This document shows positions 1-7,173 of a stretch of DNA of 64,000 bases, piece by piece (position 1 is the stretch's first letter; each line of letters starts with the position of its first letter). The stretch covers positions 62,001 to 126,000 of the forward strand of contig JAKFFE010000048.1 in the NCBI GenBank assembly GCA_036675345.1, written 5' to 3'. Under the pieces are notes generated by a model. It saw only the letters and a program-made list of their open reading frames with translations. It was not told where the DNA came from and ran no database searches. The position numbers were made by a program, and so were the translations under genes. This stretch comes from JALYOC01 sp036675345 (GTDB taxonomy: Bacteria; Myxococcota; Myxococcia; Myxococcales; Myxococcaceae).

Positions 1-68
1 GCCGTCGAGGGAGCCGGGAGAGAGTAGAGGCACCGCGCCGGGGGGAAGGGAGATCATCGCCCGGAGGG

Positions 69-240
69 TATCTCGACCCGGACACCGCGGGTCGGGTGAT
101 GGCGGGCCGGCGATGCCGGTGCCGGTGCTCCGGGCGCGGTGGGCGCCCCGGACACCGCGGGTCGGGTGATGGCGGGACCGGTGGCGCCGGTGCTCGGGGC
201 GCGGTGGGTATCTCGACCCGGACACCGCGGGTCGGGTCCG
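69..240. repeat. imperfect ~70-bp tandem repeat
   Basis: The segment GACACCGCGGGTCGGGT recurs at 81, 151 and 221, exactly 70 bp apart each time. The linkers (a GCCGGTGCTC-containing part ending in GCGGTGGG) are also shared but carry compensating small indels. About two and a half copies are present. The stretch from 1 to 286 shows no convincing gene; it is simply the upstream region of the S46 peptidase gene. Its function is unknown; it may be replication slippage in GC-rich DNA. Confidence 0.75.
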
Positions 241-286
241 GGTGCTGAAGGTTGACCCATCGGCGGGGGTCGCGCAGAAGGAGCCC

Positions 287-2335
287 ATGAAGAGGCACCT
301 GTGGCTGGGACTGTGCATCGCGTCGGTGGCCGCGGCGGATGAGGGGATGTGGACCTTCGACGCCTTCCCGGCGTCGGCGGTGAAGAAGGCCTACGGGTTC
401 CAGCCCGACGCGGCCTGGCTGGAGAAGGTGCGGCTCTCCTCGGTGCGGCTGGCCGGCGGCTGCTCGGCCAGCTTCGTCTCCGCACAGGGGCTGGTGATGA
501 CCAACCACCACTGCGTGCGCGCCTGCATCCAGCAGCTCTCCACGCCTGCCAACGACCTGCTGGGGAAGGGCTTTCTGGCCCGGACCGCGGAGCAGGAGCG
601 GCAGTGCCCGGCCACCGAGGCCAACCAGTTGGTGGAGATCACCGACGTCACCGACCGGGTGAAGGCGGCGACCACCGGGAAGCAGGGCCCGGCGTATTCG
701 AAGGCGCTCAAGCAGACCCTGACCGTGCTGGAGCAGGGGTGCGCGCGAGCGGTGACCGACCGCTGTGACGTGGTGACCCTGTTCCAGGGAGCGCGGTTCC
801 ACCTCTACCGGTACCGCCGCTTCCAGGATGTGCGGCTGGTGTTCGCCCCCGAGTTCCAGATGGCGGCCTTCGGCGGCTACCCGGACAACTTCCACTTCCC
901 CCGCTTCGGGTTCGATGTGGCTTTCCTGCGGGTGTACGAGAACGGCAAGCGGATCGACTCCCCGCATCACTTCACCTGGTCGAAGAACGGCGCGACGGAG
1001 GGCGAACTGGTGTTCGTCTCCGGCCACCCCGGGGGCACGGACCGGAAGATGTCGGTGGCGGACCTGGAGGCGCAGCGCGACGTGGAGCTGCCCTGGACGC
1101 TGCTGCTGCTCTCCGAACAGCGTGGGCTGTTGCGGGAGCTGTTGCGGCACCAGCCGGCGCTGGAGGCGGAGGTGCAGGCCCGGCTGCGCAGCGTGGAGAA
1201 CTCGCACAAGGCGATGATCGGGCGGCACCAGGCGCTGTCCGATCCGGAATTCTTCGCCAAGCGGCGAGAGGAGGAGGCCAAGCTCCAGGAGCTGATCCGC
1301 CTGCGCTTCGATGACTGGGAGGCCACCCACGGGGCGTTCGGGCAGGTAGCCCGGGGCCTGGCCGCCTACCGCGAGTTCCGCAGCGAGTACCGGCTGCTGG
1401 AGAGCGGGGACGCCTTCAACAGTGAGCTGTACGGGCTGGCGCTGGGGTTGCTGCGCAGCGCCCGGGAGCGGCAGAAGCCGAACGCCGAGCGGCTTCGCGA
1501 GTTCACCGACGCGGCCTGGCCCTCGCTGGAGCAGAAGCTGCTGGCCAGCCGACCGGTGTCCAGGCCGCTGGAGGAGGCGCTGCTGATCAACTCGCTGGAG
1601 AAGCTGAGGGAGAAGCTGGGCGCGGACCACCCGGCCTCGGTGAGGATCCTGGGCAAGGAGACCCCGGCGCAGCTGGCGCGACGGGTGGTGTACGGAACCC
1701 GGCTGGCGGACGCGAAGGTCCGTCGGCAGTTGCTGGAGGGTGGGCTGTCCGCGGTGGAGTCCTCGAAGGACCCGATGATCGAGCTGGCGCGGCGGGTGGA
1801 CCCGTTGGCCCGGGTGGTGCGCAAGCGCTACGACGAGCAGGTGGGGCCGCTGCTGCAGCAGGGTCGAGAGCGGATCGGCCAGGCGAAGATCCAGGCGGAG
1901 GGGCTGGGCACCTATCCGGACGCGACCTTCACCTTGCGGTTGTCCTATGGGCAGGTGAAGGGATGGAAGGCCTCCACCGGCCCGGTGGAGCCGTTCACCA
2001 CCTTCCGCGGAGCGCTGGAGCACGCCACCGGCAAGCCGCCGTTCGCGCTGGCCCGCTCCTGGGTGAAGGGGGCCAACCAGGTGCGGCCGGAGACGCCGCT
2101 GAACCTGGCCACCAACAACGACATCATCGGAGGGAACTCCGGGTCGCCGCTGCTGAACCAGCAGGCGGAGATCGTGGGGCTGATCTTCGACGGGAACCTG
2201 CCCTCGCTGGGCGGCCGCTACTTCTTCGACCCGGAGAACAACCGCGCGGTGGCGGTGGACTCGAGGGGAATCACCGCCGGGCTGGAGCAGATCTACGGCG
2301 CCGGCCGGGTGGTGCAGGAGCTGCGGGGCAAGTAG
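287..2335 (+). CDS. S46 family dipeptidyl-peptidase (DPP7-like specificity residue)
   Basis: This is a secreted serine exopeptidase of family S46, which removes dipeptides from peptide N-termini. The 682-residue product starts at the ATG at 287, preceded by AGAAGGAG; an in-frame GTG at 242 has no such site. The first ~18 residues look like a signal peptide. The chymotrypsin-like triad is readable: His75 in TNHHC, Asp210 in GFDVAFLR and Ser618 in GGNSGSPLL. The spacing matches characterised S46 enzymes. The residue 18 positions after the catalytic Ser, which decides specificity in the family, is Gly (IFDGN). This is as in DPP7 (hydrophobic P1) rather than the Arg of DPP11 (acidic P1); the specificity is inferred. 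It stands alone, with no partner gene nearby. Confidence 0.93.
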   Translation: MKRHLWLGLCIASVAAADEGMWTFDAFPASAVKKAYGFQPDAAWLEKVRLSSVRLAGGCSASFVSAQGLVMTNHHCVRACIQQLSTPANDLLGKGFLARTAEQERQCPATEANQLVEITDVTDRVKAATTGKQGPAYSKALKQTLTVLEQGCARAVTDRCDVVTLFQGARFHLYRYRRFQDVRLVFAPEFQMAAFGGYPDNFHFPRFGFDVAFLRVYENGKRIDSPHHFTWSKNGATEGELVFVSGHPGGTDRKMSVADLEAQRDVELPWTLLLLSEQRGLLRELLRHQPALEAEVQARLRSVENSHKAMIGRHQALSDPEFFAKRREEEAKLQELIRLRFDDWEATHGAFGQVARGLAAYREFRSEYRLLESGDAFNSELYGLALGLLRSARERQKPNAERLREFTDAAWPSLEQKLLASRPVSRPLEEALLINSLEKLREKLGADHPASVRILGKETPAQLARRVVYGTRLADAKVRRQLLEGGLSAVESSKDPMIELARRVDPLARVVRKRYDEQVGPLLQQGRERIGQAKIQAEGLGTYPDATFTLRLSYGQVKGWKASTGPVEPFTTFRGALEHATGKPPFALARSWVKGANQVRPETPLNLATNNDIIGGNSGSPLLNQQAEIVGLIFDGNLPSLGGRYFFDPENNRAVAVDSRGITAGLEQIYGAGRVVQELRGK

Positions 2336-2408
2336 GCGGGCCGGAAGGGTGAGGAAGTCCGGCGTGAAGGGAGCGAGCCCTGGGGACAAGGAGGTCGGGC
2401 GCCCTCTC

Positions 2409-2513
2409 CTATTCTGCGACAAGCGCGGCGTTGTCAGCGCGCCCCAACAACACGCCACCAATTCAAGTGGTTGCGCGCCAGGCACTGACAACCGCCGACT
2501 TGTCGCAGAATAG
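2409..2513. repeat. 105-bp inverted-repeat (MITE-like or large hairpin) element
   Basis: The left arm (2409-2437) and right arm (2485-2513) are 29-nt inverted repeats. The outer 15 bp (CTATTCTGCGACAAG) pair perfectly, a 6-bp block is partly mismatched, then 8 bp (GTTGTCAG) pair perfectly. The 47-nt centre contains a further short stem (CCAC/GTGG). No coding capacity. It could be a non-autonomous transposon, abutted IS ends or a large terminator-like hairpin; the sequence alone does not decide. Confidence 0.7.
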
Positions 2514-2694
2514 CAAGGTCCGAACGGAAGCCTGTCCCGCGGCGGGGACCTGGCGAGGTGAGGAGTTCGGAAGTATCGCCAGCCAGCTCGGCGTTATCGA
2601 ACCTTGGCCGAGCTCGGGTCGGCCGCGTTCCTGAACCCGGACGGGGGAAGAAGCCCCTCCTGAACTCACACGGGGCGGGCACTATCTGGGGCGT

Positions 2695-2784
2695 GGGAGA
2701 TGTGGCTCATATGATCAACTTTTCCCGGAGAGTTCCGAGCTTCTGGCGGGAGAAGTGGCTCAAAAGATCCGTCTTTCCCCGGAG
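2695..2784. repeat. two copies of a ~36-bp GTGGCTCA...GATC motif
   Basis: Copy A (2695-2730) and copy B (2748-2784) share GGGAGA.GTGGCTCA, then GATC, then CTTT..CCCGGAG, and start 53 bp apart. A third copy of the core is at 19620-19657 in another intergenic region. Repeated, regularly spaced end sequences of this kind are known from IS21-type elements, but no transposase gene is present and the family assignment is inference. Confidence 0.6.
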
Positions 2785-2917
2785 CCCAAGAGCCCAACCG
2801 AGGCGACGCTGGGCGTTCCCTCCGGGAGTGGTAGGGGGCACCATCTGGCGACGACGATCGATCGGGGAAGAGTGCAGCCGCGCTCGCTCAAGTCACCGCA
2901 CGCCTGGCCCCCGGGCC

Positions 2918-3916
2918 TCACCGCGACGTCGACGTCTTGCCGGTGCTCTTCTCGCTGGAGATCAGCATCGCCCGGATGCGTTGGATGTGAACGTCGGATT
3001 CCTTGGCGCGGGAGGCGGCGGACTTCACGAACTTCCTGCTTCGAGGATCGCTCATCGCGTTGAGGAGGTTCTTCCGCTCCTCGAACATCCGCAGCGCCAC
3101 CCAGAGGGTCTCCTCGATCCGGGAGGACTGTTCCGCGAGCAGCGTGTCCCCGGTGTACGCGTGACCGGTGTGGCAGCGGAACCGGAGGAACTTGCCCACC
3201 TCGATCTGCCACAGGACTCCGCCGCAGTTGGGGCAATTGAAGGGGACCTGGTCTCCCAACGCATCCACCGATCCCAGATCGCTGAGCACCCGCTCGGCGA
3301 TCCGGGCCTCGATCGCCACGTCCTCCGGGATGGCGATCGCCTTGCCGGGGCGCTGGGCCACCAACTGGGACAGCAGCGCGCCCATCCCGGCCAGAGGCAC
3401 GCTGTGGTCCACCGCCACGTTGTCCAGCGCTGCTCTGGGCATGTCCGGATACGCGGCGTCCTCCGGATCCTGAACCACGCACACCCCGCCGCAGCGCTTG
3501 ATGGCCAGCATCCCCGCAGTGCCGTCGCTGAGATTCCCGGTGAGCAGCACCCCGATCACCCGGCTCCCATGTGCCACCGCCGCGGAGCGGAACAGGGGGT
3601 CGATACCGGGCCGGGAGCGATTCTCGCGCGCCCCTTTGGTCACCAGCAACGTGCGCTTCTTCACCAGCAGGTGGTGGTCACTGGGCGCCAGGTACACATG
3701 CGACTGCTTGAAGATCTCGTCCGCCTTGGCGCGGGAGCAGGGAAGTGCTCCCGCCTGATTGATCCCGCGAAGCAGTGGCTCGGCGGACGCGTCGGCGGCC
3801 ATGTGGAGAACGACGAACACGCTGGCGGGGAGGTTGCCCGGCAGCTGCGAGATCAGCCGGATCAGCGCATCGGTCCCTCCCGCGGACGCACCGATGACGA
3901 TCACTGACTTACCCAT
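2918..3916 (-). CDS. stand-alone CheB-type methylesterase domain protein
   Basis: A 332-residue CheB methylesterase domain, which in chemotaxis hydrolyses receptor methyl-glutamates. The triad of the family is visible: Ser11 in GASAGG, His38 in VLHM and Asp131 in TGNLSDGT. There is no N-terminal receiver domain, so it is not the classical response regulator. The C-terminal ~120 residues carry CPNCGG and a later CHTGH, a likely zinc-binding tail seen in stand-alone CheB proteins. The ATG at 3916 is preceded by GGAAGGG; an upstream GTG (3940) lies within the stop of the preceding gene. It follows the 3937-4671 gene with 20 bp between, so the two are probably co-transcribed. No cheA, cheR or receptor gene is nearby. 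Confidence 0.88.
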   Translation of the reverse strand: MGKSVIVIGASAGGTDALIRLISQLPGNLPASVFVVLHMAADASAEPLLRGINQAGALPCSRAKADEIFKQSHVYLAPSDHHLLVKKRTLLVTKGARENRSRPGIDPLFRSAAVAHGSRVIGVLLTGNLSDGTAGMLAIKRCGGVCVVQDPEDAAYPDMPRAALDNVAVDHSVPLAGMGALLSQLVAQRPGKAIAIPEDVAIEARIAERVLSDLGSVDALGDQVPFNCPNCGGVLWQIEVGKFLRFRCHTGHAYTGDTLLAEQSSRIEETLWVALRMFEERKNLLNAMSDPRSRKFVKSAASRAKESDVHIQRIRAMLISSEKSTGKTSTSR

Positions 3917-3936
3917 GGGCGTGCCCTTCCGGGGCC

Positions 3937-4671
3937 TCACGCTTCCGCATGGAGGTTCCGCAGGTGGCGTGTGGGATCAAAAGGCTCGAAGAAGGACTGC
4001 CCCACCATGAAGAGCCCCCGCTGGGGGATCCAGAAGTCGCCCAGGCGCTCTTGCTTGGGGAGAGGCCCCGGTTCTCCCACGTCGACCCCGTCCACGCGGG
4101 CGCGACTGGAGGGGATGGTCCAGGCCACGAACGGATTGGCGATGAACTGCTGTCGACTGGGGGTGACTCCGGTGAGCGCCAGCCGCCCGGCACCCAGCAT
4201 CCTTCTTGCCATCCCTCCCATCGCCCGGAGCGCGGTGGGGTTGTGCCACATCGCCTGGGGCATCATCCCGGCCAGGGTGTTCATCGTCCGGACCGCGGCA
4301 GTGGAGGACAGCCTCACCTCCCAGTGGATCGCCTTGCCGGCCTCGACCTCGACGGTGAAGGTGTCCGGACCGGTCCAGCGCAGCTCGATTTTCCGCTGCA
4401 GGGATTGGTGGAGTTCCGGGCCGAAGTACCGCGCGCAGGCCTGCTCCGCCGGGACGTCCTGGTAGAAGGTCCACTCGCCGGAGGGCGAGCGGTGCCACAC
4501 CGAGGTGTAGCCCGGCCCGATGGAAGAGGCGGAGAACCGACGCAGCCCCAGCACGTGGCCCGAGCGGAACGGAAGGCCCATCACCCCGTAGCCGGAGAAG
4601 CGCTCCTCGGTGCCCGCCGGAAGGTGGGGGTGGTGCTCGGTGTTCTCGGCGAGGAGGCGGGGCTCCGACAT
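3937..4671 (-). CDS. conserved hypothetical protein, 244 aa
   Basis: I do not assign a function. The protein has no signal peptide or membrane segment. It contains motifs such as SIGPGYTSVWHR and LGDFWIPQRGLFMVG, and a beta-rich, aromatic-rich pattern that could form a barrel-like ligand-binding fold (inference). I recall similar uncharacterised proteins in high-GC bacteria, so it is likely a real, conserved gene. The start codon at 4671 has no strong ribosome-binding site. It sits between msrB (upstream in transcription, 55 bp away) and the CheB-type gene (20 bp downstream), all on the minus strand, suggesting one transcript. Confidence 0.75.
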   Translation of the reverse strand: MSEPRLLAENTEHHPHLPAGTEERFSGYGVMGLPFRSGHVLGLRRFSASSIGPGYTSVWHRSPSGEWTFYQDVPAEQACARYFGPELHQSLQRKIELRWTGPDTFTVEVEAGKAIHWEVRLSSTAAVRTMNTLAGMMPQAMWHNPTALRAMGGMARRMLGAGRLALTGVTPSRQQFIANPFVAWTIPSSRARVDGVDVGEPGPLPKQERLGDFWIPQRGLFMVGQSFFEPFDPTRHLRNLHAEA

Positions 4672-4726
4672 GGTGGGTCAAAGCTGTGGACGCTCCGCGA
4701 CCTGGCGCAACAGATCACCGGGGGAG

Positions 4727-5125
4727 TTAGCCCTCGCTTGGCTGGTGCTTCATCGCCACCGAGTTCATGCAGTACCGCTGAAAGGTCGGCGCCGGACCAT
4801 CGGGGAACACGTGACCCAGGTGGCCATCGCAGCGGGCGCAGCGGACCTCGACGCGGACCATCCCGTACTTGCGGTCTTCAATTGTCGATACCGAGTCCGC
4901 GGAGAGAGGCTGCGTGAAGGACGGCCAGCCGGTCCCGGACTCGAACTTCTCCCCCGACTTGAAGAGCGGGTTGCCGCACCCGGCACAGACGTAGGTTCCG
5001 GGTGTCTTGGTGCCCAGGAAGCAGCCGGTGCCCGCCATCTCGGTGCCGTGCTCCCGCAGCACCTGGAACTCCTCCGGGGTCAGCCGCTTGCGCCACTCCT
5101 CTTCGGTCAGCCTCAGCTTCTCCAT
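4727..5125 (-). CDS. peptide-methionine (R)-S-oxide reductase MsrB
   Basis: It reduces methionine-R-sulfoxide in oxidised proteins using thioredoxin. At 132 residues it is a typical single-domain MsrB. The structural zinc cysteines are Cys47/Cys50 (CAGC) and Cys96/Cys99 (CARC). The catalytic Cys119 lies in RYCMNSVAM, so this is the Cys rather than selenocysteine form. The substrate-pocket signature GTGWPSF and the GHLGHVFPDGP motif are intact. The start at 5125 is supported by GAGGAGAG about 9 nt upstream. There is no signal peptide, so it acts in the cytosol. It probably heads the transcript that continues into the hypothetical and CheB-type genes. Confidence 0.96.
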   Translation of the reverse strand: MEKLRLTEEEWRKRLTPEEFQVLREHGTEMAGTGCFLGTKTPGTYVCAGCGNPLFKSGEKFESGTGWPSFTQPLSADSVSTIEDRKYGMVRVEVRCARCDGHLGHVFPDGPAPTFQRYCMNSVAMKHQPSEG

Positions 5126-5189
5126 CGTCGTGCTCTCCTCGCGGGGATCACCTTAATGACCCGCTCGCGCTCCGCCACGCTCGAATTGC

Positions 5190-5212
5190 CCCTGGCCGTC
5201 CGCTCGCCAGGG
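5190..5212 (-). terminator. possible hairpin terminator after 5233-5862 gene
   Basis: CCCTGGC (5190-5196) and GCCAGGG (5206-5212) form a 7-bp stem with a 9-nt loop, about 20 nt past the stop codon of the minus-strand gene. There is no clear T-run, so termination efficiency is uncertain; it could also be an operator for msrB. Confidence 0.35.
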
Positions 5213-5232
5213 ACCGAAGGACCAGACGAGGG

Positions 5233-5862
5233 TCATCCGCCGGGAGTGAGGAAGGACTTCTTGTCCAACTTCGGAGCCCGGCGGCCTCGGCGGACTGCTC
5301 CGGCGATCGGGCCGTAGGGGAGCTCCGCGCCGCTTCTCGCCGCCCGCAGCATCACCCCTCCCCGGCTCATGTCTCCCCGACCCACGAAGTCCGGAGGGAA
5401 GAGCAGCGCGTCGCCGAAGATCGGCTGCAGCAGCTCCACGTACTTTCCCGAAGCCACGCTGCCCAGGAGCACCACCTCCGCGGAGGAACCCAGCGCGGCG
5501 CGCAGGGCCAGGGCCGACTTCGTGAGGGGACGGGTGTAGCGCGGCTCCAGCAGATGGATGTCCACCCCGTCGTAGCCGCGAAGGTCCCGGACGGTGGTGA
5601 GCGTGTCCAGCGGAACCAGGCCCCGACGGGTGGTGATCACCCAGACCCCGGATACCCCGGGAGGAGGAAGTGTGAACCGGTTCGCGTAGGCCACCTTGCC
5701 GCGGAAGTAGAGCGCGCTGAGGAAGGAGAACACCTCCCCCAGCGGGACCCCCGGGGCGGTCCGGATCCGCCGGGCCAGCTCGAAGTTCGCGCCTGGGCGA
5801 AGCAGCATCTTCGCGCGAAGGCCCGAGCAGCTGGCAGGGGACAGCAGGAAGACGCGGTTCAC
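5233..5862 (-). CDS. conserved hypothetical protein, 209 aa
   Basis: No function is assigned. The product starts at a GTG (5862). It opens with RVFLLSPASCSG and a stretch reading APGVPLGEVFSFLSALYFRGK. The middle alternates strands and helices (YDGVDIHLLEP, then VVLLGSVASGKYVE, then IFGDALLFPPDF). No transmembrane segment or signal peptide is evident, so a cytosolic alpha/beta protein is likely. I recall uncharacterised homologues in other soil bacteria. The initiator lacks a good Shine-Dalgarno; a TANNNT-like box (GATACT) lies about 8 nt upstream. It is followed on the minus strand by msrB after about 107 bp containing a hairpin. Confidence 0.7.
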   Translation of the reverse strand: MNRVFLLSPASCSGLRAKMLLRPGANFELARRIRTAPGVPLGEVFSFLSALYFRGKVAYANRFTLPPPGVSGVWVITTRRGLVPLDTLTTVRDLRGYDGVDIHLLEPRYTRPLTKSALALRAALGSSAEVVLLGSVASGKYVELLQPIFGDALLFPPDFVGRGDMSRGGVMLRAARSGAELPYGPIAGAVRRGRRAPKLDKKSFLTPGG

Positions 5863-6233
5863 CCGTAAGCAGTATCGCTTGGGGACTCCACGCGCTCATC
5901 CGCAAGCGCGCAGGGTGCCCATGCCCGGGGTGCGGAAGTCCCAGGCTTTCCCGGCCGCTCGCGCGGAGCCTGGGCAGACAGGCAAGCGCGCGACCTCGAC
6001 CGGGTGCCCGCCGCCATCGACAGGTTCACCCCGGGGGGAACCCTCGGGGGCGGGACGGCGGTGGGGGGACTTTGTCTCCAGAGACAATCTCCACGGCGAT
6101 TTTCGCTGAAATGCGGGGGGTAGCGCGTCACCCAAGACAATCTCCCCTCAGGAGGCATCCCCGATGGGCTGCTCGCGCCGACCGCCCTGCCTCCCGGTTC
6201 ACGCCTCCCCCCTCCTGAGGTAAGTGAACGCCC
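5863..6233. other. 371-bp intergenic region before dapD
   Basis: No gene is visible. It separates the divergent 5233-5862 gene and dapD, so it should hold both promoters. An 8-bp inverted repeat CCCAGGCT/AGCCTGGG spans 5940-5974 with a 19-nt loop. A second palindrome with a direct repeat lies at 6072-6145 and is listed separately. The 6090-6120 stretch is locally AT-richer. Confidence 0.6.
6072..6145 (+). promoter_or_regulatory. candidate operator region upstream of dapD
   Basis: TTGTCT (6072-6077) and AGACAA (6082-6087) form a dyad around CCAG. The 11-mer AGACAATCTCC then occurs twice, at 6082-6092 and 6135-6145, 53 bp apart. The locally AT-richer segment between them could hold a promoter. 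The site lies 90-160 bp upstream of dapD, a plausible place for a repressor of lysine/DAP synthesis, but the regulator is unknown. Confidence 0.4.
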
Positions 6234-7049
6234 ATGGACGACCTTCGCAGCAGAGTGTCCGCGGCCTTCGCGGACCGGGAGAAGTTGAAGGACCCCGCCT
6301 ATGCCCAGGCGGTTCGGGAGACCGTGGCCCTGCTGGATGCCGGGAAGCTGCGGGTGGCGGAGAAGGGCGCCGAGGGCTGGAAGGTGAACGCCTGGGTGAA
6401 GGAGGCGATCCTCCTCTTCTTCGCCGTCTCTGAGATGAAGACCTTCCACTCCGGCGCCATCGAGTACTTCGACAAGATCCCCACCAAGACCGGGCTGGAG
6501 GCCGCCGGGGTCCGGGTGGTTCCCCCGGGAGTGGTGCGCTACGGCGCGCACGTGGAGCGGGGCGCGGTGATCATGCCCGGCTACGTGAACATCGGCGCCT
6601 ACGTGGGAGCGGGGACCATGGTGGACACCTGGGCCACCGTCGGCTCCTGCGCGCAGGTGGGCAAGCACGTGCACCTCTCCGGAGGCGTGGGCCTGGGCGG
6701 AGTGCTTGAGCCGCCCGCTGCTTCTCCGGTGATCATCGAGGACGGCGCCTTCATCGGCTCGCGCTGCATCGTGGTGGAAGGCTGCGTGGTGGAAGAGGAG
6801 GCGGTGCTGGGCGCCAACGTGGTGCTCACCGCCTCCACCCAGATCATCGACGTCACCGGCCCGGAGGAGAAGGTCTACAAGGGCCGGGTCCCCGCGCGCA
6901 GCGTGGTCATCCCCGGGATGCGGGAGAAGAAGTTCCCCGCCGGCACCTATCAGGTCCCGTGCGCGTTGATCATCGGCCAGCGCAGCGCCAGCACCGACAA
7001 GAAGACCTCGCTCAACTCCGCGCTGCGCGACTTCGGGGTGCAGGTCTGA
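6234..7049 (+). CDS. dapD: tetrahydrodipicolinate N-succinyltransferase
   Basis: DapD transfers succinyl from succinyl-CoA to tetrahydrodipicolinate in the succinylase branch of DAP/lysine synthesis, in the cytosol as a trimer. The 271-residue length is typical. The N-terminal ~90 residues are helical. From about residue 100 a left-handed beta-helix of imperfect hexapeptide repeats is readable (GAHVERGAVIMPGYVNIGAYV, then GAGTMVDTWATVGSCAQVG), with the family segment SGGVGLGGVLEP. TGAGGTAAG lies about 12 nt before the ATG. It is the first gene of a dapD-dapE-methyltransferase set; the gap to dapE contains a hexanucleotide repeat. Confidence 0.95.
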   Translation: MDDLRSRVSAAFADREKLKDPAYAQAVRETVALLDAGKLRVAEKGAEGWKVNAWVKEAILLFFAVSEMKTFHSGAIEYFDKIPTKTGLEAAGVRVVPPGVVRYGAHVERGAVIMPGYVNIGAYVGAGTMVDTWATVGSCAQVGKHVHLSGGVGLGGVLEPPAASPVIIEDGAFIGSRCIVVEGCVVEEEAVLGANVVLTASTQIIDVTGPEEKVYKGRVPARSVVIPGMREKKFPAGTYQVPCALIIGQRSASTDKKTSLNSALRDFGVQV

Positions 7050-7070
7050 GCCCGTTCCTGGCTGCGTCTC

Positions 7071-7150
7071 CGCAGGCGCAGGCGCAGGCGCAGGCGCAGG
7101 CGCAGGCGCAGGCGCAGGCGCAGGCGCAAGCGCGGACGCGGGCGCAGGCA
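7071..7150 (+). repeat. (CGCAGG)n hexanucleotide repeat between dapD and dapE
   Basis: Nine perfect tandem CGCAGG units run from 7071 to 7124, followed by degenerate units to about 7150. The array lies in the 124-bp dapD-dapE gap and ends about 20 nt before the dapE ribosome-binding site. Copy-number change would alter spacing or mRNA structure without touching either reading frame. It is not a CRISPR array, as there are no spacers. Confidence 0.9.
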
Positions 7151-7173
7151 CAACGCCCATCCCCGGAGGCGCC

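Larger units (their letters stand above)
2336..2917. other. 582-bp intergenic region with mobile-DNA-like repeats
   Basis: No convincing gene is visible here; the open frames lack ribosome-binding sites and recognisable domains. The region holds a 105-bp inverted-repeat element (2409-2513) and two copies of a ~36-bp motif (2695-2784), listed separately. It lies between the S46 gene and the end of the convergent cheB-like gene. Together the repeats suggest a graveyard of transposable-element ends. Confidence 0.6.

Noticed and set aside
2558..3907. 449-codon plus-strand frame opposite the CheB-type gene
   Set aside because: Antisense shadow; the CheB catalytic triad is readable on the minus strand.
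5879..6109. 76-codon plus-strand frame before dapD
   Set aside because: No ribosome-binding site or recognisable motif; composition is Arg/Pro/Gly shadow-like.
7071..7150. CRISPR array
   Set aside because: Units are 6 bp with no spacers; this is a simple-sequence repeat.
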